Shown here: piece after piece, positions 43,191 to 52,401 of the stretch
Numbering within the stretch: the first letter of the stretch is position 1
How the letters are laid out: each line of letters opens with the position of its first letter
DNA from: Candidatus Thiodictyon syntrophicum
Lineage (GTDB): Bacteria > Pseudomonadota > Gammaproteobacteria > Chromatiales > Chromatiaceae
Assembly: GCF_002813775.1 (NCBI RefSeq)
Contig: NZ_CP020372.1
Coordinates: 248,001-312,000 of the forward strand
Reading direction: 5' to 3'
DNA length: 64,000 bases
Notes under the pieces: model-generated
Database searches by the model: none
The model's input: the letters and a program-made list of their open reading frames with translations, nothing else
What the model was told of the DNA's origin: nothing
Translations under genes and position numbers: made by a program

Positions 43191-44219
43191 ATGCCCGTCC
43201 CATTTCCGTTCTCCGCCATCGTCGGCCAGGAAGAGATGAAGCTCGCGCTCCTGATCGGGGCCGTCGACTCCCGCATCGGCGGGGTTCTGGTCTTCGGCGA
43301 CCGCGGCACCGGCAAATCCACGGCCATCCGCGCCCTGGCCGCCCTCCTGCCGAAGATGAAGGTGGTCGCCGACTGCCGTTACGGCTGCGACCCGGACGCC
43401 GCGCCGGACGTGCTGTGTGCCGAGTGCCGCGCGCACCGCGGGGACACCCCGTTCAAGACCAAGCAGGTGCCGGTACCGGTGGTGGACCTGCCGCTGGGTG
43501 CCACCGAGGACCGGGTGATCGGCGCCCTGGACCTGGAGATGGCCCTGACCCGGGGCGAGAAGGCCTTCGAGCCCGGGCTGCTCGCCCGCGCCCACCGCGG
43601 CTTCCTCTATATCGACGAGGTCAACCTGCTGGAGGACCACCTGGTGGATGCGCTGCTGGACGTCGCCGCCTCCGGTGAGAACCTGGTCGAGCGCGAGGGC
43701 CTCTCGGTCCGCCACCCGGCGCGCTTCGTCCTGATCGGCTCCGGCAACCCGGAGGAGGGCGAACTGCGGCCCCAGCTCCTGGACCGCTTCGGCCTCTCGG
43801 TCGAGGTCCGCACGCCCCAGGACCTGGCGACCCGGGTCCAGGTGGTGCGGCTGCGCGACGAGTACGAACGCGACCCCAATGCCTTCGCCGAGAAGTGGAA
43901 GCGCAAGGACGCCAAGGTCCGCAAACGCATCACCGACGCCCAGGCCCTGCTGCCGGAGATCGAGGTCTCGGAACAGGCCCTGGAACAGGCGGCACGCCTG
44001 TGCATGGCGCTCGGCACCGACGGCCTGCGCGGTGAGCTGACCCTGATCCGTGCCGGCCGCGCCCTGGCCGCCCTGGAAGGCGACAAGTCGGTGGAGATTA
44101 CCCACCTGCGTCGGCTCGCCCCCCCGGCCCTGCGCCACCGGCTGCGGCGCGACCCGTTGGACGAGTCGGGCTCCACCGCCCGGGTCGATCGGGTGGTGCA
44201 GGAACTCTTTCCCGCATAA
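43191..44219 (+). CDS. bchI: Magnesium chelatase subunit I
   Basis: 342-residue AAA+ ATPase that, with BchD and BchH, inserts Mg into protoporphyrin IX, the committed step to bacteriochlorophyll. Walker A is GDRGTGKS (36-43); DLPLGATEDRVIGALDLE, Walker B GFLYIDEVNLL and the sensor IGSGNPEEGELRPQLLDRFG are all present. The cysteine-rich insertion after Walker A (DCRYGCDPDAA, LCAEC) is normal for BchI. It heads a bchI-bchD-bchO run, with the stop overlapping bchD (TAATG). Probably under the upstream PpsR-like box. Confidence 0.96.
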   Translation: MPVPFPFSAIVGQEEMKLALLIGAVDSRIGGVLVFGDRGTGKSTAIRALAALLPKMKVVADCRYGCDPDAAPDVLCAECRAHRGDTPFKTKQVPVPVVDLPLGATEDRVIGALDLEMALTRGEKAFEPGLLARAHRGFLYIDEVNLLEDHLVDALLDVAASGENLVEREGLSVRHPARFVLIGSGNPEEGELRPQLLDRFGLSVEVRTPQDLATRVQVVRLRDEYERDPNAFAEKWKRKDAKVRKRITDAQALLPEIEVSEQALEQAARLCMALGTDGLRGELTLIRAGRALAALEGDKSVEITHLRRLAPPALRHRLRRDPLDESGSTARVDRVVQELFPA

Positions 44220-46123
44220 TGGCCGGCATGAGCGCACCTCCGGCGAACCCCTTAGCCAAGAGCCCGATGGGCGGCAGTGCGCCACCACCGGCACCACCGC
44301 GCTACCACCCCTGGGACGACGCCGCCCTGATCGCCACCCTGTTCGCGGTGGACCCGTCCGGCGTGGGCGGCGTCTGTCTGCGCGCCCTGCCCGGCCCGGT
44401 GCGCGACCAGTGGCTCGCCGACACCCGGGAACTGCTCCCGCCCGACATGCACCGGCGCAAGATCCCGCTGCATGTGACCGACGGGCGCCTGCTGGGCGGC
44501 CTGGACCTCACGGCGACCCTGCGCGCCGGGCGCCCGGTCGCCGAGCATGGGCTGCTGGCCGAGGCCCACGGCGGCGTGGTGGAACTGGCGATGGCCGAGC
44601 GCGTGCGCGGCTCACCGGTCTCCTATCTGTGCGCGGCCCTGGACACCGGTGAGGTCGTGCTGGAGCGCGACGGGATTGCGCTGCGCTCCCCCGCGCGCCT
44701 GGGCGTCATCGCGCTCGACGAGGGCAGCAACGAGGACGAACAGGTCGCCGACGCACTGGTCGACCGCCTCGCCTTCCTGGTGGATCTGAGCCCCATCGGC
44801 GTGCGCGACATGGGCGATCTGCCCTATGAGGTGGCAGACATCGTCGCCGCCCGCGAACGCCTGCCCCAGGTCACCATCAGCGAGGCGCAGGTCAACGCCA
44901 TCTGCGAGACCGCGCTCGCGCTCGGCATCCACTCGCTGCGCGCCGCCCTGCACGCGGTACGGGTGGCACGCATCGCCGCCGCCCTGGACGGGGACCCGGA
45001 GGTCACCGACGGCCAGGTCAACCTCGCCGCCCGGCTGGTGATGGCCCCGCGGGCGACCCAACTCCCCTCTATGGAGCCCCCGCCGGACCAGGAACCGCCG
45101 CCCCCGGAACCGCCCCCGCCCGACCAGGACGGCGAGTCCGACGCCAACCAGGAACAGCGCAACGACCCCCTGGCGGACCAGATCCTGGACGCCACCAAGG
45201 CAACCATCCCGCAAGACCTGCTGGAACGGCTGCGGCTCGGGCAGATGCGCCGCGCCAAGGTGCGCAGCACCGGCAAGTCCGGCCAGGTCCAGCAGGCCAA
45301 CATGCGCGGCCGCCCGGCCGGCGTGCGCCGCGGCGAGCTGCGCCCCGGCGACCGGCTGAACCTGATCGAGACCCTGCGCGCCGCCGCCCCCTGGCAGCGG
45401 GTGCGCCGCGCCGAGCGCGAGCGCGGCCTGACCCCCGACCAACGCGCGGCGCCGCTCCCGGCCCCGGCCAAGCGCGGCGGGCGCAAGAAGGCGGCGCCCG
45501 TCGTCATGCCCCGGATCGAGGTGCGCAAGGACGACTTCCGGATCCAGAAGTACAAGCACCGCTCCGAGACCACCGCCGTCTTCGTGGTGGATGCCTCCGG
45601 CTCCTCCGCCCTGCACCGCCTGGGCGAGGCCAAGGGCGCGGTCGAACTCCTGCTGGCCGACTGCTATGTGCGCCGCGACCGGGTCGCCCTGGTCGCCTTC
45701 CGTGGGAAAATGGCCGAGCTGCTACTGCCGCCGACCCGCTCGCTGGTGCGCACCAAGCGCTGCCTGGCGGACCTGCCCGGCGGCGGCGGCACCCCGCTCG
45801 CCTCCGGGATCGAGGTGGGGCTCGCGCTCGCCGATGCCGTCAAGCGCCGCGGCGGCACCCCGCTCCTGGTCCTGCTGACCGACGGACGCGCCAACGTCGC
45901 CCGCAACGGCGAGGGCGGGCGCCCCAAGGCGACCGAGGAGGCCCTGATCGTCGCCCGCCTGGTGCGCGCCGCCGGCGTGGCCGCCATGGTGGTCGACACC
46001 TCCAACCACCCCCACCCCCAGGCCAAGGCCCTCGCCGAGGCCATGGACGCCACCTACATGCCGCTGCCGCACGCCGACGCCGGGCGGCTCAACGCGGCGG
46101 TCAAGGCCAAGGCGGGGCTGTAA
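44219..46123 (+). CDS. bchD: Magnesium chelatase subunit D
   Basis: 634 residues. The N-terminal AAA-like domain lacks a standard Walker A, as usual for BchD. An acidic proline-rich hinge follows (about 280-305, PPPDQEPPPPEPPPPDQDGE), then an integrin I/VWA domain with MIDAS residues in FVVDASGSSALHR (near 455) and a Thr/Asp pair in GGGTPLASG and LLTDGRANVA. BchD is the scaffold that links BchI rings to BchH. The ATG at 44219 overlaps the bchI stop; an internal ATG at 44228 is also possible. Confidence 0.95.
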   Translation: MAGMSAPPANPLAKSPMGGSAPPPAPPRYHPWDDAALIATLFAVDPSGVGGVCLRALPGPVRDQWLADTRELLPPDMHRRKIPLHVTDGRLLGGLDLTATLRAGRPVAEHGLLAEAHGGVVELAMAERVRGSPVSYLCAALDTGEVVLERDGIALRSPARLGVIALDEGSNEDEQVADALVDRLAFLVDLSPIGVRDMGDLPYEVADIVAARERLPQVTISEAQVNAICETALALGIHSLRAALHAVRVARIAAALDGDPEVTDGQVNLAARLVMAPRATQLPSMEPPPDQEPPPPEPPPPDQDGESDANQEQRNDPLADQILDATKATIPQDLLERLRLGQMRRAKVRSTGKSGQVQQANMRGRPAGVRRGELRPGDRLNLIETLRAAAPWQRVRRAERERGLTPDQRAAPLPAPAKRGGRKKAAPVVMPRIEVRKDDFRIQKYKHRSETTAVFVVDASGSSALHRLGEAKGAVELLLADCYVRRDRVALVAFRGKMAELLLPPTRSLVRTKRCLADLPGGGGTPLASGIEVGLALADAVKRRGGTPLLVLLTDGRANVARNGEGGRPKATEEALIVARLVRAAGVAAMVVDTSNHPHPQAKALAEAMDATYMPLPHADAGRLNAAVKAKAGL

Positions 46124-46137
46124 AGCCCGGGGATTTT

Positions 46138-46338
46138 TGTCCGCAAATAAACGCAAATGAACGCAAATTAAGGAGTATCCAGGTGCCGCTAGCGGCCGGG
46201 GCCGAGGGACTGGCCTCGTAGGGTCCGCTGTGCGGACCATCGGCCGTGCCGTCCGCGAGATCGCCGGAACCGGAACCAAGGCCGACAGAACGCATATTTT
46301 TTTCTTCATTTGCGTTCATTTGCGTTCATTTGCGGACA
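46138..46338. repeat. Inverted 11-base tandem words (family D, locus 5) with a family C arm
   Basis: Left arm 46141-46170 repeats acgcaaatga; right arm 46310-46336 is its inverse (tgcgttcatttgcgttcatt). Between them at 46217-46238 lies one arm of family C (cgtagggtccgctgtgcgg). The pair separates bchD from bchO and could limit read-through. Confidence 0.75.
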
Positions 46339-46363
46339 ATCCTTCTTAGAGCCTCAAACAGCG

Positions 46364-47257
46364 ATGCACCAAAAACCCGAATGGGACAATGAAGGCCGCG
46401 ACTGGCCGAACCGCGACGCCAGCCGTTTCATCGCGGTCGGCGACCTGCGCTGGCACGTCCAGCAACTGGGCGCCGGCCCCATCCTGCTGCTGGTCCACGG
46501 CACCGGCTCCGCCACCCACTCCTGGCGGGACCTGGCCCCGCTGCTGGCGCAGGACTTCACCGTCATCGCCCCGGACCTGCCCGGCCATGGCTTCACCGCG
46601 AGCCCCAAGGGCGACGAGGGGCTGTCGCTCCCCGGCATGGCCGCCAGCCTCTCGGCGCTGTTGAACACCATGGGCGTGACCCCGGACCTGGTGCTCGGCC
46701 ACTCGGCCGGCGCCGCTATCCTCGCCCGGATGTGCCTGGACCACTGCATCGCCCCGCGCGCCCTGATCAGCGAGAACGGCGCCCTGCTGCCGCTGCGGGG
46801 CATCGCCGGTCACTGGTTCGCCCCCGCCGCCCGCTTCTTCGCCACCCATCCACTCATCCCCAAATTCTTCGCCTGGCGCGCCGGGATCGCGGGCGGGGTC
46901 CAGGACCTGGTCGACAGCACCGGCTCGCGCCTGGACCAACGCGGGGTCGACCTCTACCGCCGCCTGGTGGTCAGCCCCGGCCATGTCGCCGCCGCCATCG
47001 GCATGATGGCCAACTGGGACCTGGACGCCCTAGAGCGCGACCTGCCGCGCCTCACGACCCCGCTCGTCATGCTGGTCGCCGAACGCGACAGCACCGTCAG
47101 CCCCGCCGAGGCGCGGCGCGTGCGCGCCGTGCTGCCGTCGGTCGAGGTCGAGACCATCCCCGCGCTCGGGCACCTGGCGCACGAGGAGGAGCCCGCGACC
47201 GTCGCGGCACTCATCCGCGGCATCGCCGGACGGTTCGGAGTGCGCGGACCGCAGTGA
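46364..47257 (+). CDS. bchO: BchO, alpha/beta hydrolase of the Mg-chelatase cluster
   Basis: 297 residues with the BchO opening DWPNRDASRFIAVGDLRWHVQQLG. Hydrolase landmarks: LVHGTGSATHSWRDLAPLLA, DLPGHGFTASP, nucleophile LGHSAGAAILARM, VAERDSTVSP and PALGHLAHEEEP. The protein is found with bchI and bchD in purple bacteria; its exact reaction is not established, an accessory role in Mg-protoporphyrin formation being the usual annotation. It follows bchD by 240 bases containing a repeat pair. An earlier in-frame start at 46310 lies inside the repeat and was rejected. Confidence 0.92.
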   Translation: MHQKPEWDNEGRDWPNRDASRFIAVGDLRWHVQQLGAGPILLLVHGTGSATHSWRDLAPLLAQDFTVIAPDLPGHGFTASPKGDEGLSLPGMAASLSALLNTMGVTPDLVLGHSAGAAILARMCLDHCIAPRALISENGALLPLRGIAGHWFAPAARFFATHPLIPKFFAWRAGIAGGVQDLVDSTGSRLDQRGVDLYRRLVVSPGHVAAAIGMMANWDLDALERDLPRLTTPLVMLVAERDSTVSPAEARRVRAVLPSVEVETIPALGHLAHEEEPATVAALIRGIAGRFGVRGPQ

Positions 47258-47660
47258 GTACCCCACTGCAAGCGGCTTCAGCCGCGCTGTGGGAGCGGCT
47301 TCAGCCGCGACGAGTCAACGCGATCGGCCAGAGCCCGCGGGCGGGACGGGGCATTCGCCCCGTCCCAAACGTTTATTGCGTCGCCGAATCGGTAGCACGA
47401 ATCCGCAGCCCGGAGAAAACGTTATGGACGGGGTCAAAGCGCCGTCCCGCCCGGAAAGGCTCGGGCCATTGACCGCACCGCGACCGTAGATACTCTGTTC
47501 AAGCGCAAGTCCGATTTGCCTCCGATCCGTAAATTGGCCTCGTCGTTGCGTGAACGAGCCCCCATGTCGGTGATAGCCTGTGTGGGCGGCCGCCGCGGTA
47601 CCGGTCCAGGTCGGGGGGACCCGGGCTCAGCAAGCGGTCACGGAGAACCTTCGCACCGGT
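47258..47660. other. Non-coding, repeat-rich
   Basis: Contains gggagcggcttcagccgcga words (47291 on; similar words near 27285, 31808 and 52660), a family B repeat at 47341-47453, and then unremarkable DNA with no supported gene. Confidence 0.55.
47341..47453. repeat. Intergenic repeat family B, copy 2
   Basis: gcgggacggggcattcgccc, then caaacgtttattgcgtcgcc, agcacgaatccgcagcccgg and agaaaacgttatggacgggg. Uninterrupted, in contrast to the copy at 14936. The closing gccccgtccgg block has mutated to gccgtcccgcc. Confidence 0.8.
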
Positions 47661-48974
47661 TCAAGGCGCATCGAGCCCGGCGCGATCCACCAGTCCGGGG
47701 GTGCGCACGGCGGCGCGGCAATAGGCCTCATAGCGGCGGCGCTGGCTGGTCTCGTCGTAGCGCAGCGCCGCCGCCGCCGTTGCCTTGGCACTGAGCAGCG
47801 CATAGGCGGCCGGGTCATCCCAGAGACGGCACACCGCCTCGTACCAAGGCCTCACCTGCATCTCGGTGGGTACCTGCGTGGACTCGGCGGTCAGCCCGTC
47901 GGGAACCGGCAGGATGATCCCGCCCGTGCCGACCGTCTCGGGCAGGGCGCCGCGGGTGCTCACCAAGGGCGGGATGCCGTTGATCATGGCCTCGGCCGCC
48001 ACGCGCCCGAAGGGTTCGTCGAACAAGGACGGTATCAGCAGGATCCGGGTCAGCGCCAGGAACTCGGCGGGGGTGCGCGTCCCGGGAGCACAGAGGATCT
48101 GTGGGTAGCGTTCCAAGCCCAGACCCGCAAACTGCCCCAGCGCCACCGCCGAGGCCGCCGATTGCACCACCAGCAGCGGGATGTCCGGGCGGGTGCGTCC
48201 GAGCATCTGCGCGAGTCTGGCGAACAGCAGGAGTCCCTTGCGCGGTGACGGATTCACCAGGGTGACGCAGGCGCGGGTCTCGGTTGGGGCCAGCACTTCT
48301 TGCCAGTGGATGGGTGAGGCGATACCGGTGCCGGCCAAGCCGATTTTTTCCCGATACTGGCGCGCCAGGTAGGGGCTCGTCAGCAGGCAATTGTCGGCGT
48401 GACGGAAGTACTCCGGGTGCTCATAGCCGTGGTTGCGTACCGTGAACAGGGTACGTGCCCCATAGGCCTTGGCCCGGCGCATGAACTCCCCGACGATGGG
48501 ATGGGCACCGACCGAAACCACCAGGTCGGGGCGGAACTCGGCCGCGATCCGGTCGAACGCGAAGACCAGTTGCTCATACTCGATCCGGGACGGCGCGCTC
48601 AATTGGTGGTGGCGGGTGACGACCTGGGTGACCGGCAGGCCGTGCACGCGGTAGTGCAGCACGGGGCAGGGCGGCTGGCCGGCATGGGTGCGCGCGAGAT
48701 GGCGCAACAAGGCCGGTGGGGGGTCGCTGAGCCGCGGGGTCAGACCGAGCGCCTGGAGGTGATCGGCGAGGCGCTCGGGCGGATTGGCGTCGAAGCGAGC
48801 GGTGCACAGGACGCGGCACCGGTATCCCGCGTCGGCAAGCCACTCCAACAGGGTGCGCACCGAGCGGGCGGCACCGCTGTTGCTGTCGGTATAGGCGTTA
48901 TGCGCCGCGAACAGAACGCGCAGACCGGCCGCGCGCACGGGTCGGCGCTGCACTGCCGCCGACCCCTTGTGCAT
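47661..48974 (-). CDS. Glycosyltransferase family 4-like
   Basis: 437 residues with two Rossmann-like halves. The donor-binding half has LVNPSPRKGLLLFARLAQML, ILCAPGTRTPAEFLALTRILL and the acidic motif SLFDEPFGRVAAEAMINGIPPL (the E-x7-E of GT4 retaining enzymes), then STRGALPETVG. The N-terminal acceptor half begins VLFAAHNAYTDSNSGAARSV. Acceptor and sugar are unknown; a role in surface polysaccharide fits its position directly downstream of a PEP-CTERM protein gene (10 bases apart, same strand), since such proteins accompany exopolysaccharide loci. Confidence 0.85.
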   Translation of the reverse strand: MHKGSAAVQRRPVRAAGLRVLFAAHNAYTDSNSGAARSVRTLLEWLADAGYRCRVLCTARFDANPPERLADHLQALGLTPRLSDPPPALLRHLARTHAGQPPCPVLHYRVHGLPVTQVVTRHHQLSAPSRIEYEQLVFAFDRIAAEFRPDLVVSVGAHPIVGEFMRRAKAYGARTLFTVRNHGYEHPEYFRHADNCLLTSPYLARQYREKIGLAGTGIASPIHWQEVLAPTETRACVTLVNPSPRKGLLLFARLAQMLGRTRPDIPLLVVQSAASAVALGQFAGLGLERYPQILCAPGTRTPAEFLALTRILLIPSLFDEPFGRVAAEAMINGIPPLVSTRGALPETVGTGGIILPVPDGLTAESTQVPTEMQVRPWYEAVCRLWDDPAAYALLSAKATAAAALRYDETSQRRRYEAYCRAAVRTPGLVDRAGLDAP

Positions 48975-48984
48975 CGGCGCGTGC

Positions 48985-49851
48985 TCAGGCGCAGTGGCGG
49001 CGCCCGCGGCGATGGGTGAGCCCCAGCCCGGCCAGTCCGGCCAGGATCAATGCCAGTGCCCCCGGCGCCGGGATCCCCTGTGCCTCCTGACGGGCGGGAC
49101 TGTTGGGGGAACCTAAGCCCTGCTGCGGGATCGGTGGGTCGCCGGACACCGGCGGCAGGCTTGCCCAACTGCTCAGATAAGGGGCATTGCCGCTGCTGTA
49201 AGCGCTCGTGAAGCCGAATCCGGTCAGCGACCTGTTTTCCCAGATGCCGCCGCTCAGGTCATAGACCTCACAGTCGAGCCCGGTGTTAAGCCTGATTGCC
49301 GACTCGGTGGCTTGACACACCGGTGTCAGGTACCAGTGAATGATCCAGGGTGGGGTATCGAACACGCCCGGACTCGGGCCGTAGAGGTCGGGAGTGGTGT
49401 TCAGCAATGGGTCATTCGCCGCCTCGTAGTCCCACTGGTAGTGCCCGTAGGGACCCTCAGCATTGTTGTAGGTCAGCGTGGTGTCACCAGGATGGATCAG
49501 CTCGTAGGCCCAACCCGCGGGGGCACTCATGCTGCCGGACACGACGTCATTCGCGCTGAACAGCGGCAGTTCCCAGTCGACGATGATGAACTCGCCGCCC
49601 GCACCGCTCCCGGAATTAGTGGTGTTGACGACCTTGAACTCATAGGAATACGCGTTGCCCTGCGGGGTGACCGTGGCGTCGACCCGGGAACTATAGTCCG
49701 GGCCCTCAGTGGCGGCGCCGGCACTGCCGCTGGAGAGCATGGCCCCGATGGGGACCAGGCTCGCGACCAAGGCGGCAGTCACCGCGTGCCCACGCGCCAC
49801 GCTCAGCGCCTCTCGGCAGATCGTATCGAAGGTTTGGATAGGGGTTGTCAC
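48985..49851 (-). CDS. PEP-CTERM-like exported protein
   Basis: 288 residues from a GTG at 49851. A signal segment (VTAALVASLVPIGAMLSSGSAGA) ends at an A-x-A site near residue 36. The mature part is rich in Gly, Ser, Tyr and Asn (SYEFKVVNTTNSGSGAGGEF) with a beta-rich look. The C-terminus has the sorting tail: IPAPGALALILAGLAGLGLTHRRGRRH, a PxPG motif, a hydrophobic helix and a basic end, recognised by exosortase in the family model. The motif is PAPG rather than PEPG. A sigma-54-type promoter lies upstream. TTG at 49887 is an alternative start. Confidence 0.8.
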   Translation of the reverse strand: MTTPIQTFDTICREALSVARGHAVTAALVASLVPIGAMLSSGSAGAATEGPDYSSRVDATVTPQGNAYSYEFKVVNTTNSGSGAGGEFIIVDWELPLFSANDVVSGSMSAPAGWAYELIHPGDTTLTYNNAEGPYGHYQWDYEAANDPLLNTTPDLYGPSPGVFDTPPWIIHWYLTPVCQATESAIRLNTGLDCEVYDLSGGIWENRSLTGFGFTSAYSSGNAPYLSSWASLPPVSGDPPIPQQGLGSPNSPARQEAQGIPAPGALALILAGLAGLGLTHRRGRRHCA

Positions 49852-49892
49852 AATGCTCTTCGCCGTTGAGTTGGTGCTGGGTGCCAATCATA

Positions 49893-49908
49893 AGCAAACC
49901 CCATGCCG
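49893..49908 (-). promoter_or_regulatory. Sigma-54 promoter for the PEP-CTERM gene
   Basis: On the minus strand the sequence reads CGGCATGGGGTTTGCT: GG and GC with exactly 10 bases between, as in the -24/-12 consensus TGGCAC-N5-TTGC. It lies about 45 bases before the chosen GTG. PEP-CTERM genes are known to be controlled by RpoN with the PrsK/PrsR pair. Confidence 0.65.
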
Positions 49909-49967
49909 ATATGACCTATATATATGATTCAATACTTTAGGGGCGAACCCGCAGTCCTTGGGCGGAT

Positions 49968-49990
49968 GACTGTAAAATTTTCTGACAGTC
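49968..49990 (-). promoter_or_regulatory. Candidate activator site upstream of the sigma-54 promoter
   Basis: The minus strand reads GACTGTCAG, AAAATTTT, ACAGTC, an inverted repeat GACTGT...ACAGTC around an AT core, about 60 bases upstream of the -24 element, where enhancer-binding proteins act. Assignment to PrsR is inference only. Confidence 0.45.
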
Positions 49991-50159
49991 GGCAAGTCGA
50001 TCGGCACCGCCGTGACCTGTGCTTGCCCCGCCGCCCCCGCTGGGCGGTTTGCTTGCCCAGCCTGTGAGCGGGGTTGCCGGCCGGGCCGCCTGGCCGTTCC
50101 GGCCGCGGAGTGCACTCTATCCGCTGCCGGCGCACCGGCTACGTCGGCGAGCGGAGTCC

Positions 50160-50316
50160 ATCCACAATCGCTGTGGCCGGTTCTGTGGATAACCTGTGGG
50201 CCGGCGTCGCGCCGCGCTGGTGGCACTGGATTAATAGCCGGCGGTCAGTCCTTGACCAGGGGCGCGCGGAACATTCCACAGTGCCTGTGGTCGCCTCTGT
50301 GGATAGCCTGTGTGGG
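50160..50316. repeat. Direct repeat with DnaA-box-like words
   Basis: Two 43-base copies (50160-50202 and 50273-50316) share the pattern tccacaRtcgctgtgg...tctgtggata.cctgtg. The first holds tgtggataa, a perfect DnaA box in reverse; the second has tgtggatag. Between them is a gccggcggtca word that returns at 50352 in gccggcggtcaag. No gene is present in this 600-base gap apart from the promoter elements. Confidence 0.5.
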
Positions 50317-50490
50317 CGGGCTCCAAGGGACTGGCGGGCAGGCCGATTGGGGCCGGCGGTCAAGGATTGACCGGCCGGTGCCCGCCGCGGGGGCGGGAAA
50401 GGCCGTGCCACCCATCGTCCGTACATGGTAGATTGCGGATCAGACCCCGGGCCGCCCCCGGCCGTTTGTGCCCACCATCGGAGCCCCAGG

Positions 50491-51750
50491 ATGTCCCTCA
50501 ACGAAGCCGATACCTGCCGGGTCTATGTCACCCCCAAGCTGCGGGCCGCCGGGTGGGAAGAGCCGCCCCATCTGATCGCGGAGCAGCAGACCTTCACGGA
50601 CGGGCGCGTGCGTATCGTCGCCGGCCAGGCGGTACGCAGCGAGCGTAAGCGGGTGGACTACTTCCTGCCAGGTCCCGGAGAAGCCGCCGCGCTACTACCA
50701 GGAGATTGCCGTCAACCGCACCGTGCAGGCGATCCTCCAGGGCGACCACCGCGTGCTCCTGTGCATGGCCACCGGCACCGGCAAGACCGTGGTCGCCTTC
50801 CAGATTTGCTGGAAGCTCTGGAACGCCCGCTGGACCCGCAACGGCGCGTCCCGCAGGCCGCGGATCCTGTTCCTGGCCGACCGCAATATCCTGGTCGATG
50901 ACCCCAAGGACAAGGCCGGGACTTCGAGCGCGTCATTGCCCTGAAGGCTCGCACCCAGGTCATCGCCAGGCACCTGACCGACTTCATGCGGCGTACCGAG
51001 CGCTGGGCCAAGACCATCGTCTTCTGCGTCGATCAAGAGCACGCCGCGGTGATGCGCCAGGCCCTCACCAACTTAAACCAGGACCTGGTCGCCAAGTACC
51101 CGCACTATGTGGAGCGCGTCACCCCCGACGAGGGTGAGACGGGGCGGGGCTTCCTGAGCAACTTCCCGGATCCGGAACAGAGCACCCCGGTCATCCTGAC
51201 CACCTCCCAGATGCTCACCACCGGCGTCGATGTCACCACCTGCAAGAACGTCGTCCTGGTCCGGGTCATCAATGGCCTGACCGAATTCAAGCAGATCATC
51301 GGGCACGTCGTCTATGAACTGGACGGCGAGGGCCAACAACTGCGGCTCATCCAGTACACCGACTATACCGCCGCCCAGCTTCGCACCCTGTTCCGCACGG
51401 CCGATGCACTGAGCGCCGACTGGGCCGATCCGGTCACGCGCGAGACCCTGCTGGCGCGCCTGGAACTGATCGGCATCCGCTTTGCGGACCTGGCCGAAGC
51501 CAACGGGACCCCGGACGCCGACCCCCTGGACCTCCTCTGCCACCTGGCCTTCCAGCGCCTCCTGCGCGCCCGCCGCGAGCGCGCCGCGAGCGCGCCGAGC
51601 ACCTGCGCCCGCAACCGCACGCACTTCTTTGACCAGTACAGCGCTGCGGCCCGCGGTATCCTCGACACCCTGCTGGAGCAGCCTGGCGCGCTGGGGTTGG
51701 CCTTATTGCCCGCCGACCACCGAGCGGGGACGGCAGCTTTGCTGCCGCCT
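50491..51750 (+). pseudogene. Type I restriction R subunit, multiply deleted
   Basis: The start MSLNEADTCRVYVTPKLRAA and KRVDYFLP match HsdR (EcoEI-like). Then, in the next frame, [20 protein letters not shown] leads to the motif [21 protein letters not shown] and [17 protein letters not shown]. The DEAD-box region is gone; text resumes as [20 protein letters not shown] in a third frame with TIVFCVDQEHA and ILTTSQMLTTGVDVTTCKN, and skips again after EFKQIIGH to VYELDGEGQQLRLIQYTDYT. At least three internal segments are missing. No hsdM or hsdS is adjacent. Confidence 0.85.
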
Positions 51751-52260
51751 CGCGCGTCATCTCAGTTGGGAGATTTCCAAAGCCATCGTGGAGGAGGTTC
51801 ATCTGCGGTTCCAGTATCTTGCTTGCGCGCTCGCAGTCGAGCGGGAGCCGCGCGCCGACTGGCAATGGAAGCCGGTGAGTCAGCTCGCCCGCGCAAGCGC
51901 CGGAGCGCTGCGCGGCATCTGGCGGTGAGGGGCTGATGAGCGATGGGCACGGTAGGCTACTAAGCGTTCAAATCTCTTGGCGATCGTAATTATTGTGTCT
52001 CAGATGCCGTTCTCGCTCTTCTTGGGGCCTCGCTTGTCGCACAATTACTGGATTGGGGCGACCTCGGCGTACCTTGGTATCCCGTCGTGATCGGATTATT
52101 TCTAGCTTGTGGTCCCTGGATCGGTGCAGCGCTTAGCTCGGAATTTAATGACCTGAGAGCGGGCGCCGCCGGCAATTCCACTTAGTCCTGTAGGATGGGC
52201 AGAGCGGGAACGATGCCCATCGGGCCTTGATCATTATTCCGGCCACCACGAGGGTGACAT

Positions 52261-52317
52261 CCGTCGCGGCCTGGGGGCGGCTCCTACGGCGTAGGAGCGG
52301 CCCCCAGGCCGCGACGG
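52261..52317. repeat. Large palindrome
   Basis: Arms ccgtcgcggcctgggggc.. and the inverse ..cccccaggccgcgacgg, 27 bases each with only two mismatched positions, close on a three-base loop (ctcctac-ggc-gtaggag). Confidence 0.85.
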
Positions 52318-52401
52318 GTTGCCGCAAGGGCGTGTGGCCGGAGTTATGACCAAGGCCGCACATCGCATGGACCGCACGGGCCTGATAGGCATCGCTGCGC
52401 C

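Noticed and set aside
44219..46123. Cobalt chelatase subunit (CobT/ChlD-like) instead of BchD
   Set aside because: The overlap with bchI and the following bchO fix it as the Mg-chelatase D subunit.
50160..50316. Chromosomal or plasmid replication origin
   Set aside because: Only one perfect DnaA box, no adjacent dnaA or rep gene and no long AT-rich unwinding region.
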